Source: Bacteroidota bacterium
Lineage (GTDB): Bacteria; Bacteroidota; Bacteroidia; NS11-12g; UBA9320
DNA length: 64,000 nucleotides
Direction of reading: 5' to 3'
Assembly: GCA_016124755.1 (NCBI GenBank)
Contig: WGNA01000007.1
Location: forward strand, 1-64,000
The notes beneath the pieces are model-generated. The model saw nothing but the letters and a program-made list of their open reading frames with translations. It did not search any database and was not told the origin of the DNA. Each line of letters begins with the position of its first letter. Within the stretch, counting starts at the first letter, position 1. This document shows positions 35,824 through 43,706 of this stretch, one piece after another. Made by a program: the position numbers and the translations under genes.

Positions 35824-36735
35824 TTAATTTCTGTCGTTCTTCGGCAGCAGGTGCACCGATGCTACCATATAATATTGTTCGGTGCTCACTTCGATTCTGA
35901 GCCCCGGATCTTTTTTATCTTTAGATTTATGAATCTTCACATTGAGATTTTTAAACGGATCAGTAAGCGTGGCTAAGCCTTCTCCCATAAAACCTACCAG
36001 ACCTTTTTCTTTAATGTTTACTGCATAAAACTCAAGGCTGTTCTTTTGAGTTCTGGGCACAAACTCTCCTAATTCATTATTCACAAGACCCAGCTCCATG
36101 CTGTTTTCTTTCGGAGTAAGCGGAATAAAAGAAGCGAATCCTCTTTCCGGCATATCAATTAAATCTTCTGCTGGTACCAAACGATTTACTGAATCTTTTG
36201 GGTTGGAATCGGGAATAACCGGAAGATTGAATCTGCCCTTTCCAGATTGTTTTTTAGCCAAGGTATGAACCGAATTCTGATCGGGTTGAATCCATTCCTT
36301 TTCGGTTGGATTTTGATTTTCCGGGGTTTTTAATTCTGATGCAGAATCGTTGACACCTCCGGGATTTGAATGTTCAACATTTGAAGTAATAGTTCCCGGG
36401 TTGTTGGTTTTAAACAAATTGTACAAGGGCACCGAGATCAACAGTGCAACCACAATAGCGGCGGCAACGGAAAGAGGTTTGCTAAACCACGAGAACAAAA
36501 TAATTCCGGCCTTTTCCTCCTTAATCAGACTCGATTTGTTGTGGTAAACAATGGCTTCGGGTTTGAGAACAGTATGTTGAAACTGCTCCCACTCACGCCC
36601 CAGTTCATCATCATCTTCTATTGCAGCAAGAAGTGCTTCCGCTTCCTTATCAGAAAGTTCTCCTTCCAAAAGGTTGAACAAATCCCACTCGGGACCCTGC
36701 GGATTTTGGTTCTTAAATCTTTCTTCTCCCGTCAT
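35824..36735 (-). CDS. anti-sigma factor-like membrane protein
   Basis: A 303-residue protein with an acidic cytoplasmic N terminus (WDLFNLLEGELSDKEAEALLAAIEDDDELGREWEQFQ), resembling the helical sigma-binding part of anti-sigma factors. One membrane helix (about 88-110) is followed by a Pro/Asn-rich periplasmic linker and a C-terminal domain without known motifs. It overlaps the sigma gene by ATGA, the usual sign of a sigma/anti-sigma pair. It probably holds the sigma factor at the membrane until an envelope signal arrives. Confidence 0.75.
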   Translation of the reverse strand: MTGEERFKNQNPQGPEWDLFNLLEGELSDKEAEALLAAIEDDDELGREWEQFQHTVLKPEAIVYHNKSSLIKEEKAGIILFSWFSKPLSVAAAIVVALLISVPLYNLFKTNNPGTITSNVEHSNPGGVNDSASELKTPENQNPTEKEWIQPDQNSVHTLAKKQSGKGRFNLPVIPDSNPKDSVNRLVPAEDLIDMPERGFASFIPLTPKENSMELGLVNNELGEFVPRTQKNSLEFYAVNIKEKGLVGFMGEGLATLTDPFKNLNVKIHKSKDKKDPGLRIEVSTEQYYMVASVHLLPKNDRN

Positions 36736-37217
36736 ATCACTGCGTATAAATCCTTTAAATATTTCTTGAGAAACTGACGTGCCCTGAAAATATTAATCTT
36801 CACCTGGGCTTCGGTTGTTCCTGTAATTTCCCCGATTGTGCGGTAATCGTACCCCTCGTAATCCCGAAGCATAACTGCGGTTTTCTGCGCTTCCGGTAAA
36901 TTATCGACGGCCTTTTTCACGATTTCCATCGCATCTGAGTATTGCCTTGAATGGCTGTAGTGAACCTCACTCACTTCTTCTAAAGAACCACTTCTGTTCG
37001 ACTTTCTCAGAATGTCGATACAGTTGTTGTAAGTGATCTTAAAAAGAAAAGCTTTTGCGGTGGCCATTTCAACATTTTCCTTTCTAACCCACAACTTCTC
37101 AAAGGTGTTCTGAACTACATTTTCAGCTTCGTATTCGTCTCGCAGGTGTTTTAGAGCAAACCGGAATATTCCGTCCGACAGATCAGCCACACATTGATTA
37201 TACTCTTTGGTTGTCAT
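36732..37217 (-). CDS. ECF-type RNA polymerase sigma factor
   Basis: A 161-residue sigma-70 family protein. Region 2 (FRFALKHLRDEYEAENVVQNTFEKLWVR, about 20-48) binds the core enzyme and the -10 region. Region 4 (LPEAQKTAVMLRDYEGYDYRTIGEITGTTEAQVKINIFRAR) forms the -35 helix-turn-helix. The ATG at 37217 was preferred to a TTG at 37244. Upstream on its strand, TTAATTTGC near 37246 resembles a -7 element. The gene is coupled to an anti-sigma gene and then to an outer-membrane protein gene, and its upstream region adjoins the repeat array. Confidence 0.92.
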   Translation of the reverse strand: MTTKEYNQCVADLSDGIFRFALKHLRDEYEAENVVQNTFEKLWVRKENVEMATAKAFLFKITYNNCIDILRKSNRSGSLEEVSEVHYSHSRQYSDAMEIVKKAVDNLPEAQKTAVMLRDYEGYDYRTIGEITGTTEAQVKINIFRARQFLKKYLKDLYAVI

Positions 37218-37330
37218 GAATCGCTTGTTGTACGACCTCTGCAAATTAAAGTTACAGTAAATCTAAAATTTTCTTTCACGAATATCCGAACTGTCTGTGA
37301 ATAAGACGGTTGAAAGGAGAATAAAGAACA

Positions 37331-37909
37331 GAGAACGCAAGAGCCAAGAGCGAAAGAGCGGGTTTGAAGAGTCTTATGAATGCCTCAGGAGTAACGGTAA
37401 CGGTAACAGTAACGGTAACGGTTAGTTAGTGGAGAGATGAAAGGTTCAACTGGCCAAAATTCCGATGTGTTCGGATGTGTTCAATTCTGGATTTCAAAGG
37501 CAGCTCCTCTCAAGAGCCAAGAGCGAGAGAGCGGGTTTTGATTTTAAGTGACGTGAAGAGTCTTATGAATGCCCAAGGGGTATCGGTAACTGTAACGTTA
37601 ACAGTTAGTTAGTGGAGAGATGAAAGGTTCAACTGGTCAAAATTCCGATGGGTTCGTATGGGTTCGGAGGCGTTCAATTCTGGATTTCAACTGCAGTTCC
37701 GCTCAAGAGCCAAGAGCGAGAGAGCGGGTTTTGATTTTAAGTGAAGTGCAGAGTCTCATGAATGCCCAAGGGGTATCGGTAACTGTAACGTTAACAGTTA
37801 GTTAGTGGAGAGATGAAAGGTTCAACTGGCTAAAATTCTGATGTGGATGTGTTCGTATGGGTTCAATTCTGGATTTCAACTGCAGCTCCGCTCTTTTGCT
37901 CTGCGTTCT
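37331..37909. repeat. three imperfect direct repeats of 173-193 bp, inverted ends
   Basis: The landmark GAGCCAAGAG occurs at 37341, 37514 and 37707. Each unit then contains GCGGGTTT, a TCATGAATGCC or TTATGAATGCC stretch, a short GTAAC-type array, GTTAGTTAGTGGAGAGATGA, AAAGGTTCAACTGG and GTTCAATTCTGGATTTCAA. Units 2 and 3 are the most alike. The left edge (37331-37362) reappears inverted at 37888-37909 (CCGCTCTTTTGCTCTGCGTT), so the block has imperfect inverted ends. Frames through it are interrupted or low in complexity, and it is not coding. Confidence 0.85.
37391..37420. repeat. five GTAACR hexamers in direct repeat unit 1
   Basis: Five consecutive hexamers GTAACG/GTAACA. This is the reverse complement of the large GTTACN tract at 37937-38074, so the two can pair. 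In units 2 and 3 the same place is shortened to GTAACTGTAACGTTAACAGTT, a near-palindrome. Confidence 0.85.
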
Positions 37910-37936
37910 TTCGCCCTTTCGCTCTTTACTTCTTCC

Positions 37937-38074
37937 GTTACTGCTACTGTTACCGTTACCGTTACCGTTACTGTTACCGTTACCGTTACTGTTACCGTTA
38001 CAGTTACAGTTACAGTTACAGTTACAGTTACAGTTACAGTTACAGTTACAGTTACAGTTACAGTTACAGTTACC
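37937..38074. repeat. hexanucleotide tract, 23 x GTTACN
   Basis: Twenty-three consecutive hexamers. The first ten are GTTACT, GCTACT or GTTACC, then come twelve exact GTTACA units (37997-38068) and a final GTTACC. Three degenerate units (GCTTCC, GCTTCC, GTTTCC) lead to 38092. The run of identical units suggests recent slippage. The tract ends 20 bases before the -7 element of the downstream methyltransferase gene. Confidence 0.95.
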
Positions 38075-38094
38075 GCTTCCGCTTCCGTTTCCCT

Positions 38095-38102
38095 TAATTT
38101 TG
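38095..38102 (+). promoter_or_regulatory. -7 promoter element TAATTTTG abutting a start codon
   Basis: A perfect TAnnTTTG match ending 4 bases before the ATG at 38107. Transcription would start at or next to the ATG, giving a nearly leaderless mRNA. The place for a -33 element (about 38069-38077) falls on the last hexamer and the first degenerate unit; no TTG is present there. Confidence 0.5.
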
Positions 38103-38106
38103 CATC

Positions 38107-38847
38107 ATGCAAAAGTCAGATGCCTGGTTTGAGGAGTGGTTCGACTCCCCGTTTTACCACATATTATATGGTCATCGCGACGATATGGAAGCCCGGAGAT
38201 TTATCGGCAATCTGATTGACAATCTTGCACCGGAAAAGCAAAGTCGTTTTCTCGATCTGGCTTGTGGAAAAGGAAGACATTCCCGGGTAATCCGCGATCT
38301 CGGTTTTGAAGTAGACGGAATAGATCTGAGCCAAAACAGTATTGAGGAGGCAAAAGTATATGAACACGAAGGGTTGCATTTTGCAGTTCACGACATGCGC
38401 GAAGTGTATCGTGAAAATCATTACCACTACGTTTTTAATCTCTTCACAAGCTTTGGGTACTTCTGTGAATTTTCGGATCACGAGAAAACACTCAACGCCA
38501 TCTATAAACAATTGGTCGACGGTGGTGTATTGGTGATCGACTATTTAAATTTTTCGTGGATCCAGAAAAAACTGGCGAATGGTTTTAATGATGTAATTCA
38601 TCGCCAGGGTATCGATTTTCACATTCAAAAAACACTTGATAAAGAATGTATCTCGAAATCCATCGACTTTAGAATTAACAATAAAAACTTCCATTTCGAA
38701 GAGCATGTATGGCGACTTCATCTGGCTGATTTTTATCAATTACTCACAGGATCCGGTTTTGAAATACAAACAATTTTTGGAGATTACGAGTTAAAGCCTT
38801 TCAAAGAAGACGAATCGGAGCGGTTAATCATTATCGCCACCAAATAA
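38107..38847 (+). CDS. class I SAM-dependent methyltransferase
   Basis: A 246-residue cytoplasmic methyltransferase. Motif I FLDLACGKGRHSRVI is followed by the acidic VDGIDLSQNSIEEA and the post-motif FAVHDMREVY. The N-terminal WFEEWFDSPFYHILYGHRD resembles small-molecule methyltransferases of this phylum, so DNA is an unlikely target. The substrate is not predictable. It is the first gene of a four-gene + strand run with a PAP2 phosphatase, a ZIP transporter and an M48 protease, and is preceded immediately by the hexamer tract. Confidence 0.85.
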   Translation: MQKSDAWFEEWFDSPFYHILYGHRDDMEARRFIGNLIDNLAPEKQSRFLDLACGKGRHSRVIRDLGFEVDGIDLSQNSIEEAKVYEHEGLHFAVHDMREVYRENHYHYVFNLFTSFGYFCEFSDHEKTLNAIYKQLVDGGVLVIDYLNFSWIQKKLANGFNDVIHRQGIDFHIQKTLDKECISKSIDFRINNKNFHFEEHVWRLHLADFYQLLTGSGFEIQTIFGDYELKPFKEDESERLIIIATK

Positions 38848-38859
38848 GCAATTCGAATT

Positions 38860-39444
38860 TTGATCGAAAGGATTCAATATATCGACCATCAGGTTTTTCA
38901 TCAGATTAACCATTGTATGAGCAATGGCGTTTTCGACTTTCTAATGCCGTTGTTCCGGGACAAATATTTTTGGATTCCCCTCTATATTTTGCTGTTGTTT
39001 TTAATCATCCGAAAACACAAGTGGCAGTCGGTGTACGTAATCGGTTTTGCTGTGCTTACCATTCTGCTCGCAGATCAGATTTCGGCACACATGATAAAAC
39101 CTGCGGTTCAGCGCCTTCGTCCGTGTAACGATCCGATGCTGAAAGATCTGGTTCATCTGCGGGCTGCATGCGGCAGCGGATATTCGTTTGTGAGCAGCCA
39201 CGCCGCGAATCATTTTGCGCTTGCCTTTTTCTTCATATCCGTTTTTGCGCGGCCGAGTAATCGTTTTTATGTGACATTACTTTTTATAATATGGGCCGGA
39301 CTGATTTCTTTTGCGCAGGTTTATGTAGGTGTACACTTTCCCATTGATGTGCTTTCCGGAGCCATGCTCGGGGCAGCGATCGGATATGGAATCGGCTGGT
39401 TAAATCTGATCACGTTGTGTCACCGGTGCGGCAAAGTAATCTGA
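38860..39444 (+). CDS. PAP2-family membrane phosphatase
   Basis: A 194-residue membrane protein with about five helices, probably a lipid or undecaprenyl phosphate phosphatase. Motif 1 KPAVQRLRP is intact, and motif 2 reads FVSSHAANH with the catalytic His. Motif 3 AQVYVGVHFPID keeps the His and Asp but has Gln where most members have Arg. Some Bacteroidota relatives appear to share this, so activity is not ruled out. The start codon is TTG, 12 bp after the methyltransferase gene. Confidence 0.85.
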   Translation: MIERIQYIDHQVFHQINHCMSNGVFDFLMPLFRDKYFWIPLYILLLFLIIRKHKWQSVYVIGFAVLTILLADQISAHMIKPAVQRLRPCNDPMLKDLVHLRAACGSGYSFVSSHAANHFALAFFFISVFARPSNRFYVTLLFIIWAGLISFAQVYVGVHFPIDVLSGAMLGAAIGYGIGWLNLITLCHRCGKVI

Positions 39445-39455
39445 GTAAGCATTAA

Positions 39456-40178
39456 GTGAATTTCTGGTTTTATTTCATCCTGTTCTTTTTTCCGCTAACT
39501 GGCGGAACACTTGGTCTCATCATCAGAACCGAGAAAACGCAATACCTGAAACTCTTTCTGGCTTTCAGCGGTGCCTTCCTTTTTTCAATCACGGCAGTTT
39601 CCATTATTCCGGAAGTATATTCGGCAAATACCGCATGGCCGGTTGGCTATTTTATACTCGCCGGTTTTTTCCTTCAGATCATTATAGACCAGTTTTCTAA
39701 AGGAGTTGAACACGGTCATCTTCATCATCATCAGCACGATAAATCGCCGTACGGAATTTTTATAGCGCTAAGTCTTCATGCTTTTCTTGAAGGGATGGCT
39801 GCAGGTGGAGAAACTTTTTCGGAGAGTGTACAATCCAGTTTTGTTTTTGGAATTGCCCTTCATGAAATCCCTGCGGCATTTGCACTTATAACCATTTTAA
39901 GAGCATCCGGAGTTCGCAAACAATTTCTCTATACCTGGCTTGTGGTTTATTCATTAATGACCATCGCCGGCTCATTACTCAGCCAACTGGCCATCACAAT
40001 TTCGGCTGATGTGTCGAATTATATGGTGTACATGGTTGCCGTTGTAATTGGTGTTTTCCTGCATATTTCCACTACCATACTTTTCGAAAACACCGACAAC
40101 CATCGCTTTAGCCGGCTTAAACTTGTGGCGGTAATCATTGGTGTGTTGATCGCATTGCTCAGCACGTGGGTGCATTGA
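39456..40178 (+). CDS. ZIP-family divalent metal transporter
   Basis: A 240-residue membrane protein with about eight helices that imports zinc or another divalent metal. Helix IV has SLHAFLEGMA and helix V ALHEIPAAFAL, the His/Glu metal site of ZIP proteins. A His-rich cytoplasmic loop (EHGHLHHHQHDK) precedes them and may sense metal. Translation starts at GTG. It is a single-gene transporter in an operon-like run; no metal regulator lies adjacent. Confidence 0.9.
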   Translation: MNFWFYFILFFFPLTGGTLGLIIRTEKTQYLKLFLAFSGAFLFSITAVSIIPEVYSANTAWPVGYFILAGFFLQIIIDQFSKGVEHGHLHHHQHDKSPYGIFIALSLHAFLEGMAAGGETFSESVQSSFVFGIALHEIPAAFALITILRASGVRKQFLYTWLVVYSLMTIAGSLLSQLAITISADVSNYMVYMVAVVIGVFLHISTTILFENTDNHRFSRLKLVAVIIGVLIALLSTWVH

Positions 40179-40251
40179 GCATTAAATTTTGTTTTGGCGT
40201 TCTGAACCAACTTATTAACTTGCCAAAGTGCAGATAAGGCGGCAGTTAACC

Positions 40252-42558
40252 ATGATTTCAAAATCCTTAGCCAACGGGCATTTACAGAGATTTTTATTCT
40301 GTATTATTCTAATTATTCCCTTTATAACCAAAGCGCAGGAATTAACTTTTAAACCACTTAAAAGCGAAGGAAAACTTCCCCGGGAATTTCACTACTACGT
40401 TCAACAGACGCTTCACAATATTAAATCTGACAGCCAGACAGATAAAAAATTTGAGACAGAAGCCTGGTTGGGAATACACGGATTGATCACCAGCGGATCG
40501 ATACTTTTTGGCGATACCGTGAGCCGTTATATAAATGAACTGGCGCATGAAATTACAACCGCAAACAACATCACCGACGATCTGAAATTTTACGTATTGC
40601 GGTCAACCGAAACCAACGCTTTTGCAACCGATCAGGGATATATTTTCGTTACGGTCGGCGCACTGGCAGATTCCAGAAACAGGGAAGAACTCGCCTTTAT
40701 TCTTTGCCACGAAATTTCTCATTATTTATTAAAACACAACTATCAGAAATACAAGAGAAGTGAAACGCTTAATGAGTCTTCCGGTAAATCAAAACTCTCA
40801 ACCGAAGAAAGAGTAAAGGAATTTTTCGCATACAGCCGGCACGACGAACTGGAAGCAGACAGTATGGGCTCCCAGCTTTATCTGAAATGCGGATTTACCC
40901 CCGAATCCATTTTACAGTCGCTTAATAATCTGGATGAAATTAATTCTTCATTCATCCGCTACAACTGGAATTTCCACTATTTGGAAGATCCTGCCTTTAA
41001 ATTTCCAACGCCGTATTATCAGTTGGATTCGATGGACGATCCCCGGTATTACGGATTCTTTAATTCAATCATCTGGCAGGAAGACCGCACCAAAAAGAAA
41101 TCGAAAGACGATGATGACGATGCCTACAGCACCCACCCCGACATAAGTGTGCGTATTTCTACCATGCGCGACATTCTTAAGAAAAGCGCCGGGCTCGACA
41201 GTTTTGAAATTACAACCGACATACCGATTGAAGCGTCGTTTCAGTTTGTTCACCGGCTCAGTCAGGTCGACAATCTTCTCAGCCATTTTTCATCCACCAA
41301 TTATGTGATGGCGCATTATTACACAATGATTTTACAGCAGGAATGGGGAGCTTCACAGGAACTTGAATTTTTTAAAACCCTTTCGCTCAACAACATTTAT
41401 TACAAATTATTTCATCGCGCCGGTCGCATGATTACCCTTACTCCGCTGCTCACACTCGACAATTCAGACAACTGGAATGTTACACACATGTCTCGTTTTT
41501 TTCATTTGCTGAGCAACGAAGAATGGCTAATGATTCTCTGTCGCGAAAACATGAAATGGAAGGAAATTTATCCAGAGAATAAAGTGACCGACCGCTACTT
41601 AAAACAATCCACCTACTTCGCTCACGAGTTTGTGAGTTTTAGTTTTAAAAGATACGCGGAAGATACGGTTAAGAATTCGGCATTAACACACGGTAAGGTA
41701 TGGCTTCAGAAAAATACCGCCGACGCCGCATTCGATCCTTACGAAGTCTGGAACATACGAACCGAATATTTAAAACACTCCTTCACCATGGTAAAATATG
41801 AAGGTGGTGAACGCTACGAGCGATGGCAGGAATGGTATGCAGATCACGACACTTTTTTCCCGCCGAATGTTGATCGCTACTCAAAAACACTGCGTTATTT
41901 CCCGAGTCACAAACCCAAACTCTCTTATAAAGAATCACGGGAACATCGCGATTCGGTTTTATTTCTGAGTCCGCGAATCAGAACGTATCGGTACAAAGAC
42001 GATCAATACGAAAACGATGTTGAGCAGAACGAACAAAATCTCGCTGATCTAACGAATCAGATCAGAAGTTTCGGCAGCGATCTCAATATCGGGTTTGCCG
42101 AAGTAGATTTAACCAACCGCGATTCGCTTAATACCGAAGTGTACAACGAACATTATTTTCTGGAAGCCTGGGTTATGGAAAAAATCAGGGCTGCCTCGAA
42201 TCTCATTGTACCGGTAACTTCCTTTTATGAAGAATCTCCCAGAAATACCTACGGGCAAAATGTTGTATTCTTTACCTATGTTTCGGTTTTAGATAATGGA
42301 CTAAAAGATCGTCCATTGCTGGAATGGCTCACTCCGGTTACCTTCCCGGTTAAGTGGATTCGGGCCTTTAAAAAACCGCGTTCCCGTGTTGAATACATGT
42401 CGGCATTGATTGATCTCGATCAGGATGCCATGCTCTTTTTTGAATATGAAATTTTAAGAAAATCATTGACCACCGATATGTTAAGGGCCCATGTTTATGA
42501 CTTGATGTACGAAAGCAAAAGAGTGCTGAACGAAAGCCGGGAAGAAAACGAGGATTGA
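40252..42558 (+). CDS. M48-family metallopeptidase, secreted
   Basis: A 768-residue exported protease. A signal peptide (ending FITKAQE) is followed by the M48 catalytic domain with the zinc site HEISHYLLKH and the third ligand Glu in HDELEADSMG (about residues 155-215). The remaining 550 residues form a large C-terminal part rich in aromatic and charged residues that I do not recognise. It resembles BepA/LoiP-like envelope proteases in its first third only. The ATG at 40252 was preferred to a GTG at 40228 because it leads directly into the signal peptide. Confidence 0.85.
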   Translation: MISKSLANGHLQRFLFCIILIIPFITKAQELTFKPLKSEGKLPREFHYYVQQTLHNIKSDSQTDKKFETEAWLGIHGLITSGSILFGDTVSRYINELAHEITTANNITDDLKFYVLRSTETNAFATDQGYIFVTVGALADSRNREELAFILCHEISHYLLKHNYQKYKRSETLNESSGKSKLSTEERVKEFFAYSRHDELEADSMGSQLYLKCGFTPESILQSLNNLDEINSSFIRYNWNFHYLEDPAFKFPTPYYQLDSMDDPRYYGFFNSIIWQEDRTKKKSKDDDDDAYSTHPDISVRISTMRDILKKSAGLDSFEITTDIPIEASFQFVHRLSQVDNLLSHFSSTNYVMAHYYTMILQQEWGASQELEFFKTLSLNNIYYKLFHRAGRMITLTPLLTLDNSDNWNVTHMSRFFHLLSNEEWLMILCRENMKWKEIYPENKVTDRYLKQSTYFAHEFVSFSFKRYAEDTVKNSALTHGKVWLQKNTADAAFDPYEVWNIRTEYLKHSFTMVKYEGGERYERWQEWYADHDTFFPPNVDRYSKTLRYFPSHKPKLSYKESREHRDSVLFLSPRIRTYRYKDDQYENDVEQNEQNLADLTNQIRSFGSDLNIGFAEVDLTNRDSLNTEVYNEHYFLEAWVMEKIRAASNLIVPVTSFYEESPRNTYGQNVVFFTYVSVLDNGLKDRPLLEWLTPVTFPVKWIRAFKKPRSRVEYMSALIDLDQDAMLFFEYEILRKSLTTDMLRAHVYDLMYESKRVLNESREENED

Positions 42559-42600
42559 TTGATGAAAAAAATTAAACGAATTAAGAATTAATAAATGGAG

Positions 42601-42628
42601 AATTGGGGAATTGGGGAATTGGGGAATT
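42601..42628. repeat. octamer tract, AATTGGGG x 3.5
   Basis: Three exact AATTGGGG units and a final AATT. A lone AATTGGGG recurs at 42691-42698 between the two hairpins. Confidence 0.9.
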
Positions 42629-42629
42629 A

Positions 42630-42759
42630 CTGACGAATGCCACGAACGTTACACTTATTGAATATGATTGAAGTCAGCATTGTCAGCATAAATTGGGGAA
42701 TGTATCAACTAGAGACATCCTGGAGACGAATGCCGAAGCATTTCGATTCGGCATTGTCT
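42630..42759. repeat. two related hairpins with a conserved bulged G
   Basis: Hairpin 1: CTGAC-G-AATGC (42630-42640) pairs with GCATTGTCAG (42677-42686). Hairpin 2: AGAC-G-AATGCCGAA (42724-42737) pairs with TTCGGCATTGTCT (42747-42759). In both, the G after GAC is unpaired, and the sequence after each is similar (CATAAATT, CATGAATT). They look like two diverged copies of one small palindromic repeat. Confidence 0.6.
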
Positions 42760-42885
42760 GCATGAATTAAACTTGTTTCAGGATCTGTTGAATACATAGG
42801 GAAATTTTAGATTAAATAAATCGATACCGAGGAAGCCACCGATAGATTAGAATTTGAGAATGGAAATAAATGTGAAACACTTCAG

Positions 42886-43644
42886 ATGCAGAGAATGATA
42901 AAAACTAAGCCCGCACTGCTTATCGTTTTGTTATGCTTTGGTGCAGGTTCTGTTTTAGCCCAAAACCCGGGTTACGCCAAAAAGAAAATGGCTTTCGGTA
43001 TCGGGAGTGAAGTGGGAATTCCGGATGCAGGGTTTACGCGATTCAATCCTGTTTTGCATTTGGAACGAAGCCTAAGTACGCGAACTGCAATACATGTTTA
43101 TCTCAGCCAGAAATACTTTCATGGAACTGGATTAAGTCAGACATTCAGAATAACCGATCCATATGTTTTAGTTGACGACCCGAAATACACTCCTGATAAT
43201 CTGGAAATGCACACAAACCCTTCTATTGATTTTGATGGTATGATGCGCACCGCCCAATTGTCGATCAGAAGATACAGGATTCACCGCGGTGCAATTGCTC
43301 CCATGGGCAATTTTTTAGATCTGGGTTTTGAAATTCAACAGATCGATTTTAATGAAGCTGATGTAACCGGATTTGGAAGATATCAGGACAAGGATGTTTT
43401 TTTTCTTCATACCTACGATCTTGGAAAAAAGACGAATTGGGTTCCTCTGGCAAGTCTGGGTTTTGGCCGGAAACGCTTCCTCGGCAAATGGCTGTTTCTC
43501 GAATACCGGGTATCCACATCTTTCCGGTTGATGCGAAAAACGACTCTGGAAGATCCGGTTGATCTGATAATGGCCAAACTGCTTTATCAGAATTTCACGC
43601 ATCAACGTTTGATGTTCCATTTCACTTTTGGGTTTGCCGCTTAG
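42886..43644 (+). CDS. hypothetical exported protein, outer-membrane-barrel-like
   Basis: A 252-residue protein with a signal peptide (ending SVLAQ). The mature part alternates hydrophobic and polar residues (MAFGIGSEVGIP, RTAIHVYLSQKYF, FLDLGFEIQQIDF, WLFLEYRVSTSFRLM) and ends LMFHFTFGFAA, as in small outer-membrane barrels. No family was recognised. The start could instead be the fourth codon, also ATG. It is flanked by a repeat-bearing region and the enoyl-CoA hydratase promoter and appears monocistronic. Confidence 0.65.
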   Translation: MQRMIKTKPALLIVLLCFGAGSVLAQNPGYAKKKMAFGIGSEVGIPDAGFTRFNPVLHLERSLSTRTAIHVYLSQKYFHGTGLSQTFRITDPYVLVDDPKYTPDNLEMHTNPSIDFDGMMRTAQLSIRRYRIHRGAIAPMGNFLDLGFEIQQIDFNEADVTGFGRYQDKDVFFLHTYDLGKKTNWVPLASLGFGRKRFLGKWLFLEYRVSTSFRLMRKTTLEDPVDLIMAKLLYQNFTHQRLMFHFTFGFAA

Positions 43645-43679
43645 AAAGTTTCAGACTTTTAATGCGTGCTAAACCAACT

Positions 43680-43687
43680 TAATTTTG
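43680..43687 (+). promoter_or_regulatory. -7 promoter element TAATTTTG
   Basis: A perfect TAnnTTTG match, 19 bases before the enoyl-CoA hydratase ATG. Its context CTTAATTTTGC is the same as at the methyltransferase promoter near 38.1 kb. Confidence 0.5.
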
Positions 43688-43706
43688 CCATCGAAAATAC
43701 TTCTAT

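Larger units (their letters stand above)
37218..38106. other. 889-bp non-coding region between divergent genes
   Basis: Bounded by the ECF sigma start (minus) and a methyltransferase start (plus). Bases 37218-37330 should hold the sigma-factor promoter. The remainder is the direct repeat block and the hexamer tract listed separately. No protein-coding gene is supported: frames read as runs of Thr-Val, Tyr-Ser or Leu-Pro. Confidence 0.8.
42559..42885. other. 327-bp intergenic region with repeats and hairpins
   Basis: Contains an octamer tract and two related hairpins, listed separately. The last 100 bases are AT-rich and should include the promoter of the following gene; no perfect TAnnTTTG was found. 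No coding frame is supported. Confidence 0.6.

Noticed and set aside
37341-37893. Possible CRISPR array
   Set aside because: Units are 173-193 bp and nearly wholly repetitive, with no short repeats separating unique spacers and no cas genes in the window.
37841-38215. Open frames reading as runs of Thr-Val, Tyr-Ser or Leu-Gln/Leu-Pro across the hexamer tract, on both strands
   Set aside because: They are translations of a non-coding hexanucleotide repeat. They have no conserved domain and conflict with the methyltransferase gene that starts at 38107.
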